Made by a program: the position numbers and the translations under genes. Positions 53,497 through 61,868 of a stretch of 64,000 bases of DNA are shown in pieces (the stretch's first letter is position 1; every line of letters starts with the position of its first letter). The DNA comes from JANXUR01 sp038229415. GTDB taxonomy: Bacteria; Acidobacteriota; Terriglobia; Terriglobales; Acidobacteriaceae. The DNA lies in contig JBBROM010000016.1 in the NCBI GenBank assembly GCA_038229415.1, positions 22,106 to 86,105 on the forward strand, written 5' to 3'. The notes under the pieces were generated by a model that saw nothing but the letters and a program-made list of their open reading frames with translations, was not told where the DNA came from and searched no databases.

Positions 53497-55992
53497 TCAT
53501 TGGCCGATGGTGATCGGCAAAGTCCGGGCGTGACTGAAGTATCTGCTGGATAGATTATTCGACCAGGAAGGCAGCAATCCTCCGAGCTCCCGAAGGAAAT
53601 TCGATAGCCGGGCGAGTCCATCGAAACCGCTCGGCTCCGCAGCGCCCGGCAACGCGTAATTTAGATTCTGCAAATCAAAACTGCGCAGCAATTGCAGCGC
53701 GGCCCGCATGGCTTTTGAATCCACGGGGAGGTGCCGAGGAAGCTTTTGATAAAGCTCCGCGAGGTGGCTCAGCTGAAAGTCTAAAGAGCGAGGATTCGTC
53801 TCGTCGGCGAACAGCACATCCAGGACGGCCAGGGGCTGCAGGGTCGTGTAGTACCTGGTGCGGTAGGTCATGGAGCTATCGGCAACCTCGAGCACGCATT
53901 CCAATAGCGACCAGTCCTGTTCGGCCAAGGGCGAAGTGATCTCGCGCAACTGCCGGGTCAGGTAGATCGCGCGCTCCACCCGGCGGCCGATGGTCATGAA
54001 GTACCAGCCCAGTCCACGGTTGATGTTTTCGCGCTCCATTCCGGAGAATGCAGAGAGCAGTCCCAAACAATCGGTAAGCAATGAGGGGAACTCAAGAAAT
54101 GGCGTGCCCTGCCCGGCGTGGATGGAATCCCGCAGTTGGCCGATGAGGAACATCATATCGGACGACAAGCGCTCGCGAATATTGCCACCAATGCGGAATA
54201 CCTCGGCCAGCGTGCATATCAGACTGTCGGGACGCTTGGCATCGGTTACCAGAGAAATCAGTTCCAGTTCCAGGTCAGCCGCGGTGGGCCGTCTGTGCTT
54301 AGCCTTGGGCAGCTTGCTGTGCCGCGACTCCAGGCAGGAGTGCAGTCGGATGAGGCAGCCCAGCTCTGCCTCCTCGGCACGCCGCACGCGAGTCATCATG
54401 GCGCGCAGAATACGCGCGATGTTTTCGGCGCGCTCCACATATCGTCCCAACCAGAAGCAATTGTCAGCGACACTGCTGGGCACCACTCGCGGAACCCGGC
54501 GCAACTCCACCGGCTCATTTCGCGGGCGCAGCAGACTGAAGGTATCCACCGGACTATCCCACAGGACCCATGCGTCCTTGCTGTGGCCGCCCCGCTGCAT
54601 GGAGACGACCGAGCCTTCCGCTTCGGCCACGCGAACCAATCCGCCCGGAATGGCAACCCACCCGCTGCCGGTGTTGAGCACGTAAGTGCGCAGCACAACG
54701 CTGCTGGAGTTCAGTTGTCCGTTGTCCCACATAGGCGCGGTGGACAACGCCACCTGCTCCTGCGCCACATACTCGTTGGGGCGAGCGACCAATCGCTCGA
54801 GGAACTTGGTTTTCTCGGAGTGCGGAAGGTCGGCTCCAAATACTGGTTCCATACTGCGTGAAGGAAACGCGGGTTTCACCACGACCGAGTCGAGATGGTC
54901 GAGCACCCAATCGAGCGCATACTTCTGCCCGCACCACCAGGTTGCGACGGAGGGAAGCTTGAGTTTCTCTCCCAGCAATTCGTTGCAGAGGCCAGGCAGG
55001 AAGGGCATGATTGCTGCGGTCTCGATTAGACCGCTCCCCAGCGCGTTGGCAATCTTCACGTTCCCGGCGACGACGGCGTCCACGAGTCCGGCAACTCCCA
55101 GCAGCGAATCGCCCCGCAGTTCCAGAGGATCACAGAAGCTATCGTCCACACGGCGGAGAATCACATCCACCTGCTCCAGGCCAGCGACGGTCTTGAGATA
55201 GACACGGCGTTTGCGCACCGTCAGGTCCGCTCCCTGTACCAGAGTGAATCCGAGATAGCGCGCGATGTAAGAGTGTTCGAAGTACGTTTCGTTGAGCGGT
55301 CCGGGGGTGAGCAACACGATTCGCGGATTGTCGCGCTGGCAAAGGTTGGTGAGCACTTCCCGTTGCGCGCGGAAAAACGGCGCAAGGCGCAATACGTTCG
55401 ACTCACGAAAGAGATTCGGAAAGACATCGGCGATGATGGTGCGGTTCTCTAACGCGTAGCCGCTGCCGGAAGGAGCTTGCGTGCGATCCGCGAGGGCCCA
55501 CCACTGGCCGTCGGGCGAACGCGCAAGATCAATCGCCAGCATATGCAGATAGCTGTGCGCGGGAACGGGCACACCCACGAGCGGCCGGAGAAATGCAGGG
55601 TTGGCATAAAGAAGCGTGGCGGGAAAGTGGCCGCTGCGAACCAAGTTCTGCGGACCGTACAGATCTTCAAGCATCAGATTGAGCAACTGGGCGCGCTGAA
55701 TGATGCCGGCTTCGATGGTGCGCCACTCGTCTGCTGGAATCAGCAGCGGAACGATATCAATTTGCCACGGGCGGCTCGCGCCGAGTGGGTCACCGTAGAT
55801 GTTGTACGAAATTCCGTTTTCGCGAATGCGACGCTCGGCGCGGGCCCAGCGCCGGCCCAATTCGTCAGGACCGATCGCTTTAAGTGATTGCATCAGGTGC
55901 GCCCAGTGGGGGCGCGGAGTTACGCCATCGGCGGATAGTTCGTCATAGGCGCCCCCATAGCGCAGCGGAGTTTGGTTCAAATCCACCGTCAT
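53497..55992 (-). CDS. circularly permuted ATP-grasp fused to alpha-E domain
   Basis: 831 residues. Residues about 30-480 are the circularly permuted type-2 ATP-grasp (YNIYGDPLG, LMLEDLYGPQNLV, VVLLTPGPLNETYFEHSYIARYLGF-like segment, VDVILRRVDDSFCDPLELR, KPAFPSRSMEPVFG). From about 500 to the end is an alpha-E domain (NCFWLGRYVERAENIARILR, all-helical, duplicated). In many bacteria these are two adjacent genes; here they are one. Predicted to form amide bonds with ATP, partner of transglutaminases in an uncharacterised peptide-modification pathway. It follows the DUF2126 gene by one base. Confidence 0.92.
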   Translation of the reverse strand: MTVDLNQTPLRYGGAYDELSADGVTPRPHWAHLMQSLKAIGPDELGRRWARAERRIRENGISYNIYGDPLGASRPWQIDIVPLLIPADEWRTIEAGIIQRAQLLNLMLEDLYGPQNLVRSGHFPATLLYANPAFLRPLVGVPVPAHSYLHMLAIDLARSPDGQWWALADRTQAPSGSGYALENRTIIADVFPNLFRESNVLRLAPFFRAQREVLTNLCQRDNPRIVLLTPGPLNETYFEHSYIARYLGFTLVQGADLTVRKRRVYLKTVAGLEQVDVILRRVDDSFCDPLELRGDSLLGVAGLVDAVVAGNVKIANALGSGLIETAAIMPFLPGLCNELLGEKLKLPSVATWWCGQKYALDWVLDHLDSVVVKPAFPSRSMEPVFGADLPHSEKTKFLERLVARPNEYVAQEQVALSTAPMWDNGQLNSSSVVLRTYVLNTGSGWVAIPGGLVRVAEAEGSVVSMQRGGHSKDAWVLWDSPVDTFSLLRPRNEPVELRRVPRVVPSSVADNCFWLGRYVERAENIARILRAMMTRVRRAEEAELGCLIRLHSCLESRHSKLPKAKHRRPTAADLELELISLVTDAKRPDSLICTLAEVFRIGGNIRERLSSDMMFLIGQLRDSIHAGQGTPFLEFPSLLTDCLGLLSAFSGMERENINRGLGWYFMTIGRRVERAIYLTRQLREITSPLAEQDWSLLECVLEVADSSMTYRTRYYTTLQPLAVLDVLFADETNPRSLDFQLSHLAELYQKLPRHLPVDSKAMRAALQLLRSFDLQNLNYALPGAAEPSGFDGLARLSNFLRELGGLLPSWSNNLSSRYFSHARTLPITIGQ

Positions 55993-55993
55993 C

Positions 55994-58900
55994 TTACCAG
56001 CCCTGCTCGATCTGGGTCTTACGCTCCGGGGCTGCTAATCGCAAGTCCAACGTCATCGGGAAACTATGATTGGTCTCTTCCGGCGGCACTGCCATTCGTC
56101 CGGGCGGAGGATCGAGTTTTTGAAAGCGCTGGCGGCGGCGTTCCGCAGCCTCGCCTGCGTTCACTGGCCGGGCGGTATAGGCGAGACCGTCGGGTGATCC
56201 CACATGGTAGACACATCGGCCAATCGAACGCTCGTTCCCAAGGACAATTCCGCGGTCGATGATGTCGAAGGTGAGGGGCGCGTGCACTGGAACGGTCGGA
56301 TGTAATTCCGCCGACAGTCGACGGGCGCGATACCGGACACCCGCGACCGATTCTCCCGGCTGGCCGGTGGGAGTCAGCGGCACTCGGCGACCGTTGCAGG
56401 CCACTGCGTAGCGGGAATCGGTGGTGAACTCCGACACTTGCAACCCCGATAACTTCACCTGAATCCGCTCCAGCGATGAATCCACCGCGCGCGTGGTGCG
56501 GCCGGAAGTGGTGTCTTCCGCGAGCACGTTCCAAGGCTCGAGGGCCTCACGCAACTCGAGTTCCATTCCCTCGCCCGATACGGGGATTGACCCGATCTTG
56601 GGAAAGCGAAACTCGAAGTGCGAGGCAAACCAGTTCTCGTCGAAACTGTAGCCGGACCGGCGCAAGTGCATGAGGATATCGGCAAAGTCACGCATGACAA
56701 AATGCGGCAGCATAAAACGGTCATGAAGGGTTGTGCCCCAACGCACCAAGTTGCCATCGAACGGTCGTTTCCAAAAGGTACAAACCAGCGCGCGGATTAG
56801 CAGCATCTCCAGAAGCCCCATTCTGCCATGGGGAGCCATTTCAAAGGCACGCAACTCAAGCAGGCCAAGGCGCAACCCCTGACCTGGCGGAGGATAGAGC
56901 TTGTCTATACAGAACTCGGCGCGATGCGCATTGCCGGTGACGTCCACGAGGATGTTACGGAACAATCCATCCAAGGTGGTGGGCAGACAATCAGCAGTCG
57001 GCAAATTATTAAAGGCGACCTCCAGTTCGTACAAGGCGTCGTTGCGCGCCTCATCTACACGAGGAGACTGGCTGGTCGGTCCAACATACATGCCAGAAAA
57101 CAGGTAGGAAAGTGGCGGATGGTTCTGCCAGAAGGCTAGCATGCTGCGCAGCAGATCGGGACGGCGCAAGAAGGGACTGTCCAACACCATCGCTCCACCG
57201 ATTACGATATGGCTACCGCCGCCGGTGGCCATGTGGCTGCCGTCATATGCGAATTTTTCTGCCGCTAACCGATTTTGGCGCGCTTCCTCGAAGAGCACCG
57301 TATTGATCCGTTCGAGTTCATCCCAGTTACTTGCGGGCGGCAGGTTAATTTCCAGAACGCCAGGATCGGGTGTAACGCTGAAGGATCGCAAACGCGGATC
57401 AGAAGGCGGAGCGTAGCCCTCGATCCACACTGACTTCTGGAGATGCTGGCAGGTGTCTTCGACGGCTGCGATCAGGTCGAGATAGTCCGCCAGTTGGGGG
57501 GCATAGGGCAAGAACACATGCAGGCGACCTTCCCGGGCTTGCACGCAAAGGGCAGGGCGGATCAGCTCAGGCGCTTTATCGGACGAGCTGGAGAGCGCGG
57601 GCAACGAGTCTGACGGGGGCTTCTTATGGAAAAGATCCATTCTCCGCATGGGGCGGGCCGGGAGCTTGACTCGATCGGCAAACGGCGCAGCCTCGTGCTC
57701 ATATTCGAGTTCATCTGGAGCCGCCCAAGGCATCATCTTCGTAGGAATGCGAAAGCCGATGGGGGAATCGCCCGGCGAAAGCTGGAAACGGCTCGGGCGA
57801 GGAAACCATAGCTGGCTCGACCAGCTCAACCGGCCCTCCGGTTGGCGACGACGGATCGGCAAGATATAGCCCACCGGCTCCGGCGGCTCAGTTTCGTCGT
57901 TGTAGGCTGGCAGCACGTTCTCGACGCTCAACTCAAGCCGACGCGCGAGCGCTTCCAAAAGCTGCAAAGCATCCTCCGCTGCGAAACCGTCGTCCTGATC
58001 CTCACGAGCGGTGAGATTAATATTCTCCCAAATGGGGACGCCGTCGGCACGCCAGTAGCAGCTCAGCGCCCAACGCGGCAAAGGCTCACCGGGATACCAC
58101 TTGCCTTGTCCACAATGGAGCAGCGCGCCGGGCGAGACTCTTTTGCGGAGGCAGTGGATGAGAGCCAGGCCCAGGGTTCGCTTCATGGGGCCAAGAGCGT
58201 CGAGATTCCATTGCGGGCTCTCGGGCTCGTCGAGGCCGACGAAAGTAGGCTCTCCGCCCATGGTAAGACGCACATCCTCTGCTTCGAGGTCCGCGTCGAT
58301 AAGATGCGCCACCTGTTGGACCCGCGACCAGGCCTCCTCGGTAAAGGGCTTGGAGATAAGTGTTTCATCGTGCAAGCGGCGAACGGAAATGGAAAAGCCA
58401 AAGTCCACCGTGGCGACCTCGACGGTGCCCTCGATTGCGGCGGCGTGCGATGGGCTCGGGGTGCAGACGAGCGGAATATGGCCTTCGCCAGCCAAGAGAC
58501 CCGAAGTCGGATCCATACCAATCCAGCCCGCACCCGGCAGGAACGCTTCCACCCATGCATGGAAGGCCGCCGAGTCGTCTGGCAGCCCGTTGGGGCCTTT
58601 CAAGGCGTTATCGTCTGTCGGACCATCCGTCGTCGTCAACTGAATCAGATAGCCAGAAACGAAGCGGGCCGCGATTCCCAACTTCCGGAGGATCTGCACC
58701 AATAGCCAGGCCGAGTCACGGCAGGATCCTGCTCCCAATTCAAGAGTCTGCTCACCGGTCTGAATGCCCGGATCCAGGCGCTCCACATAGCCAATTTCGT
58801 CGCACACGCTCCGGTTCAAATCCAGTAGGAAGGTGATCGTTCCTTGGGTTTCCCGCGAAAGCTTCCCAAGAAAAGCCTTGACCAGCGGCCCCGCAGGCTC

Positions 58901-59260
58901 GACCCAAAGATAGGGTTGGAGATCCTTCACAAGCTCTGGGCCGTATTCGAAAGGGTAGCTTTCGATTCCCGGTTCCAAGAAGAAATCGAACGGGTTGATT
59001 GAGGAGAGCTCTGCGACGATCTCGACCTCAACCGTAAATTCGCTGGCTTTATGCGGAAAAAGAAGACGCGCCAGGTGATTGTTGTGGGGATCGAACTGCC
59101 AGTTGAGAAGGTGTTCCGCGGGAGTGACGCTCAGCGTGTAGCCGAGGATCGGCGTTCGACCGTGAGGGGCGGGGCGCAAACGGATCACCTGTGGACCGAT
59201 GGAGACCGCCTTGCCGTAACGATATTGCGTCCGGTGATTGAGAGCGATCTGTATGCTCAT
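55994..59260 (-). CDS. transglutaminase-DUF2126 fusion protein
   Basis: 1088 residues. An N-terminal transglutaminase about 1-280 with Cys180 (GAGSCRDSAWLL), His234 (AAFHAWVEAF) and Asp250 (IGMDPTSG). After a linker, DUF2126 spans about 330-1080: MGGEPTFVGLDEPESPQWN, LHCGQGKWYPGEPLPRWAL, the DGSHMATGGGSHIVIGG stretch, and RALVCTFWKRPFDGNLVRWGTTLHDRFMLPHF. The second half resembles the carboxylate-amine-ligase-like fold assigned to this family. First gene of the operon DUF2126 - ATP-grasp/alpha-E - transglutaminase. Confidence 0.93.
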   Translation of the reverse strand: MSIQIALNHRTQYRYGKAVSIGPQVIRLRPAPHGRTPILGYTLSVTPAEHLLNWQFDPHNNHLARLLFPHKASEFTVEVEIVAELSSINPFDFFLEPGIESYPFEYGPELVKDLQPYLWVEPAGPLVKAFLGKLSRETQGTITFLLDLNRSVCDEIGYVERLDPGIQTGEQTLELGAGSCRDSAWLLVQILRKLGIAARFVSGYLIQLTTTDGPTDDNALKGPNGLPDDSAAFHAWVEAFLPGAGWIGMDPTSGLLAGEGHIPLVCTPSPSHAAAIEGTVEVATVDFGFSISVRRLHDETLISKPFTEEAWSRVQQVAHLIDADLEAEDVRLTMGGEPTFVGLDEPESPQWNLDALGPMKRTLGLALIHCLRKRVSPGALLHCGQGKWYPGEPLPRWALSCYWRADGVPIWENINLTAREDQDDGFAAEDALQLLEALARRLELSVENVLPAYNDETEPPEPVGYILPIRRRQPEGRLSWSSQLWFPRPSRFQLSPGDSPIGFRIPTKMMPWAAPDELEYEHEAAPFADRVKLPARPMRRMDLFHKKPPSDSLPALSSSSDKAPELIRPALCVQAREGRLHVFLPYAPQLADYLDLIAAVEDTCQHLQKSVWIEGYAPPSDPRLRSFSVTPDPGVLEINLPPASNWDELERINTVLFEEARQNRLAAEKFAYDGSHMATGGGSHIVIGGAMVLDSPFLRRPDLLRSMLAFWQNHPPLSYLFSGMYVGPTSQSPRVDEARNDALYELEVAFNNLPTADCLPTTLDGLFRNILVDVTGNAHRAEFCIDKLYPPPGQGLRLGLLELRAFEMAPHGRMGLLEMLLIRALVCTFWKRPFDGNLVRWGTTLHDRFMLPHFVMRDFADILMHLRRSGYSFDENWFASHFEFRFPKIGSIPVSGEGMELELREALEPWNVLAEDTTSGRTTRAVDSSLERIQVKLSGLQVSEFTTDSRYAVACNGRRVPLTPTGQPGESVAGVRYRARRLSAELHPTVPVHAPLTFDIIDRGIVLGNERSIGRCVYHVGSPDGLAYTARPVNAGEAAERRRQRFQKLDPPPGRMAVPPEETNHSFPMTLDLRLAAPERKTQIEQGW

Positions 59261-59521
59261 CCATCCTCATGCGGCCCGCGCGAGAGTTTCTCGCTGGTTC
59301 TTCATGTCGCTGCATAATCGGCCAGGGCTTGCCGCTTTCGCGGAACCTGCTGCTATAAAGCTACCTTACCGACGGTGCCAGATGAGGGCAATTTTCAGAT
59401 GACCCCGATTATGCCCCAAGCGGGTCCATTGCGACTTTCCGGGGACGGAGGGTCTCCGGTCGCCAATCATCGGCGCCTGTGGTAGCGGTGAATGCCGATT
59501 TGAGCACTTTCGGACGGCCCT

Positions 59522-59622
59522 CCTTTCGATACGGGAAAGGCACGAATGTCACGTATCGCCCTTTTTTACAATGCTTTACAAAAATAGTTTGGCTCTGCAG
59601 ACTCATTGGAGACTCGAATCGC
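59522..59622 (+). repeat. dispersed GGAGACTC repeat, copy D
   Basis: CCTTTCGATACGGGAAAGGCACGAATGTCACGTATC, CTTTTTTACAATGCTTTACA, TTTGGCTCTGCAGACTCATTGGAGACTCGAATCGCC. The GGAGACTC end is doubled, as in copy E. It lies on the 3' side of the histidine-kinase remnant. Confidence 0.85.
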
Positions 59623-59760
59623 CGACGTGCAAGCCCCTCATTCTTCGATCTCGGGCATTCAGCGAAATTGTCCTCCACCGCTGCCAGCACCAACCGCACT
59701 CGAACGCAGCACCGGGTATGGCCGTCGGCCCTGGGCATTTACTTCGACCGGACGTTGGGG

Positions 59761-60270
59761 TTACAGATTTCGAGGCAACTCGATGACTGCGACACAACCC
59801 GACTGATCCTCCCGCTGGAGCAAATCAAGAGTGCCCCGATGAGCTTCAGCGATTTGACGCGAGAGCACGAGACCTATTCCACTGCCGGCCGGCTTGGTGG
59901 TGTAGAAGGGAACGAAGACGTTTTCTTTGTTCATGAGCCCCGGCCCGTTGTCTTCGATCGAAATTTGGAGTCCCCGTTCATGCGCCTTCCAAGTCAGGCG
60001 CACCTCCGCAGCGGTCTCAGAATGCAACATAAGAGCGGCGTCGACAGCATTGCGGATCAGGTTGATCAGCATCTGCTCTATTTGGTCCGGATCAACCGCG
60101 AGATCAATCTCTGGCCCGGCCACCAACTGAACTTGCAGGCGCAATTCCAGTCCGGCTGCGCGTTCGACCAAAGTGCGGAGCCGGGTCCGGCGCAAGGTTG
60201 GACGCGGCATTTGCGCGAGTTACCTCTCGAAGCCACTGAGGAAGTGCTCGATATTATCCGCGAATACACT
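59761..60270 (-). pseudogene. truncated sensor histidine kinase (HATPase remnant)
   Basis: An intact NtrY-like ATPase domain survives: DPDQIEQMLINLIRNAVDAAL (N box), SIEDNGPGL (G1), FVPFYTTKPAGSGIGLVLSRQIAEAH (F and G2), ending EVAVIELP-type CVAVIELPRNL. Upstream in the same frame lies IEHFLSGFER, then TAA, then LAQMPRP, so the H-box side is cut by a stop and then missing entirely. No sensor or phospho-accepting His remains. Copies D and E of the dispersed repeat bracket it on both sides. Not functional alone. Confidence 0.8.
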
Positions 60271-60308
60271 CCGTGAACCGCGACGTCTTGCTACGTGCTT
60301 GCCCAAAA

Positions 60309-60445
60309 CCCCTCGTTTGCCCGGACGCCCTAAAACCCCACTCTACTTTCCGATGCAGAAGGCACGAATGTCGCTTATCTCTTTTATTTACAATATCTTA
60401 ATGGAGGGGATAGCCCTCTGGAGACTCACTGGAGACTCAAATCCA
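60309..60445 (+). repeat. dispersed GGAGACTC repeat, copy E
   Basis: CCCCTCGTTTGCCCGGACGCCC, CTCTACTTTC, GATGCAGAAGGCACGAATGTCGCTTATC, TTTTATTTACAATATCTT, CCCTCTGGAGACTCACTGGAGACTCAAATCC. Matches copy B through the whole upstream arm, and copy D in the doubled GGAGACTC end. From 60446 to 60851 there is no recognised gene. Confidence 0.85.
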
Positions 60446-60851
60446 CCGAGATGCTCGACCTGACAGTTCACCCTCTAAAGAGTCTCGCCTCAGCACGCAC
60501 ACCAAGTCCCCAGGTCACCTTCAAGGCGTGCGTCTCGCTTGCTTTCGATCCGCTGGCACTAACCGTATCCGCCTTTACTGGGCGGGGGGGTCGAGGCACC
60601 AGTTCGACGTTGGACGGAGGCAATTCGCGACTCGATGTTATCGGGTGCCGACGGTACAGGATGTGCAGTGTGCCCCGGTTCGCTAGTCTTGGACTCCGGT
60701 CTTTCCTCTACGTATAGACCTGGGCAGTTAAGGCCGTTCACGAACTAGACTGGGGCAGTCAGCGCGGACTAGCCTGACACTGGGAGGACGGGATGATCTG
60801 ATCAATCCGAAGGATATAGATGTCGTGGCCCAACACAGGCTCCGAACCGCC

Positions 60852-60900
60852 AATTTTTCATTTTGGCGAGGCACAACTAGCCCGTGTCGCGCCGAATCGC
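60852..60900 (+). repeat. dispersed TTTTTCATTTTGGCGAGGCA element, copy 2
   Basis: Same 20-base core and a related downstream arm as at 28832-28884, opposite strand. It overlaps the last codons of the GGDEF remnant, as copy 1 abuts the transposase remnant. It may be the end of a mobile element. Confidence 0.65.
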
Positions 60901-61262
60901 TCGAGTTTGCTTCATAGCATACATATTGGCATCCGCGACATCCATGAGTTCGGTTATGGTGTAAGTCTCAGACGCACCTGCAATGCCAAAACTTACTCGC
61001 GCCTGCCATTTCTGATCGTTCAAAACCTCCAGAATCCTTTGCTTCAACTTCTCTGCAGCTTTATAACTGGCTTCGATAGAGCTCTCAGGAAATATGACGG
61101 CAAACTCGTCACCCCCGATGCGCGACCGTGTCCCCGATACGAACGCTCGCCTGGATCGTTGACCTATTGGGGCCTGTCAAGAAGGCCGTACAGACGTAGC
61201 GTCTCGATCCACGCAGCCTCGTCCTGAGGGAGCAGAGCACGCACGTCGGCCTCATCTCGCTC
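60877..61262 (-). pseudogene. GAF-GGDEF diguanylate cyclase remnant
   Basis: On the minus strand 61262-61170 reads LLPQDEAAWIETLRLYGLLDRPQ then a stop, matching the usual front of GAF-domain sensors (P-DEA-R...LR-YGILDTPP). Then 61160-60877 reads RSRIGGDEFAVIFPESSIEA, QARVSFGIAGASE and ADANMYAMKQT, the second half of a GGDEF domain with the active motif intact. The GAF body and first half of GGDEF are missing. An internal deletion product of a c-di-GMP synthase gene. Non-functional. Confidence 0.75.
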
Positions 61263-61498
61263 CCCTTGCACTCAATTCGCCACTCTCGAGCGAAAGCCTA
61301 ATCGGAAGTTGTACAGCAGCCCCGAGTATGAGTCTTAAGCCTGAACCGTATGGTTCGCGGTAAACCGTTTCTGCGATGATTGCCTTCGACGCGGAACGCT
61401 TCTGCGCGAACCCGCACAAAGGCGCTCTAGCCGATCACGAAATAGGATGGGTCAGCACTACTTGATTCGATCCTTCAAATCAGAACAAGGAGCCAATT

Positions 61499-61789
61499 AT
61501 GACGGACGATAAGAGCAAGAATCCCCAAACGACGGATGACAAGCAAAAGCCCACCCAGCAGTCTGGTCAGAACACGCAGACGCAGCCTGCACGCACTTCC
61601 ATGGACGACCACCAGCACCCCCTCGACGGATCCCAAGATGAGGGCAATCAGGGAGCGGGTGCCCGCAAGGGGCCGCAGAATAGCTCCGACGAGAGGGACC
61701 AGAATGCGGATAAGTCGTCGGGCCGCCAATACCAGCACGACGGCGACTCCGAAAAAGATAACCAAAAGGAGAAGCGCGCAGCCAGCTAA
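61499..61789 (+). CDS. small, highly hydrophilic disordered protein
   Basis: 96 residues behind AAGGAGCCAATT. More than half are Asp, Gln, Asn, Lys, Ser, Glu or Gly, with no hydrophobic core (MTDDKSKNPQTTDDKQK start, KDNQKEKRAAS end). Such proteins resemble desiccation- or general-stress hydrophilins, but no family is recognised. A frame of equal length on the opposite strand encodes hydrophobic residues only because of the codon complement and has no ribosome site. Confidence 0.65.
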   Translation: MTDDKSKNPQTTDDKQKPTQQSGQNTQTQPARTSMDDHQHPLDGSQDEGNQGAGARKGPQNSSDERDQNADKSSGRQYQHDGDSEKDNQKEKRAAS

Positions 61790-61868
61790 AGTTGGGCGTT
61801 GTGTAAGTGCTCAACCAAGCTCACCGACTGCTCCCAGTCCCGAAGGGCGTGCAATAAGCCCTTCGGGG

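Noticed and set aside
38541..60445. dispersed repeats as tRNA-derived or CRISPR
   Set aside because: GGAGACTCAAATC recalls a Leu-tRNA anticodon arm, but no acceptor or T-arm is present; copies are far apart, so not a CRISPR array.
61475..61765. 96-codon hydrophobic minus-strand frame
   Set aside because: No ribosome site; hydrophobicity is the codon complement of a polar coding strand.
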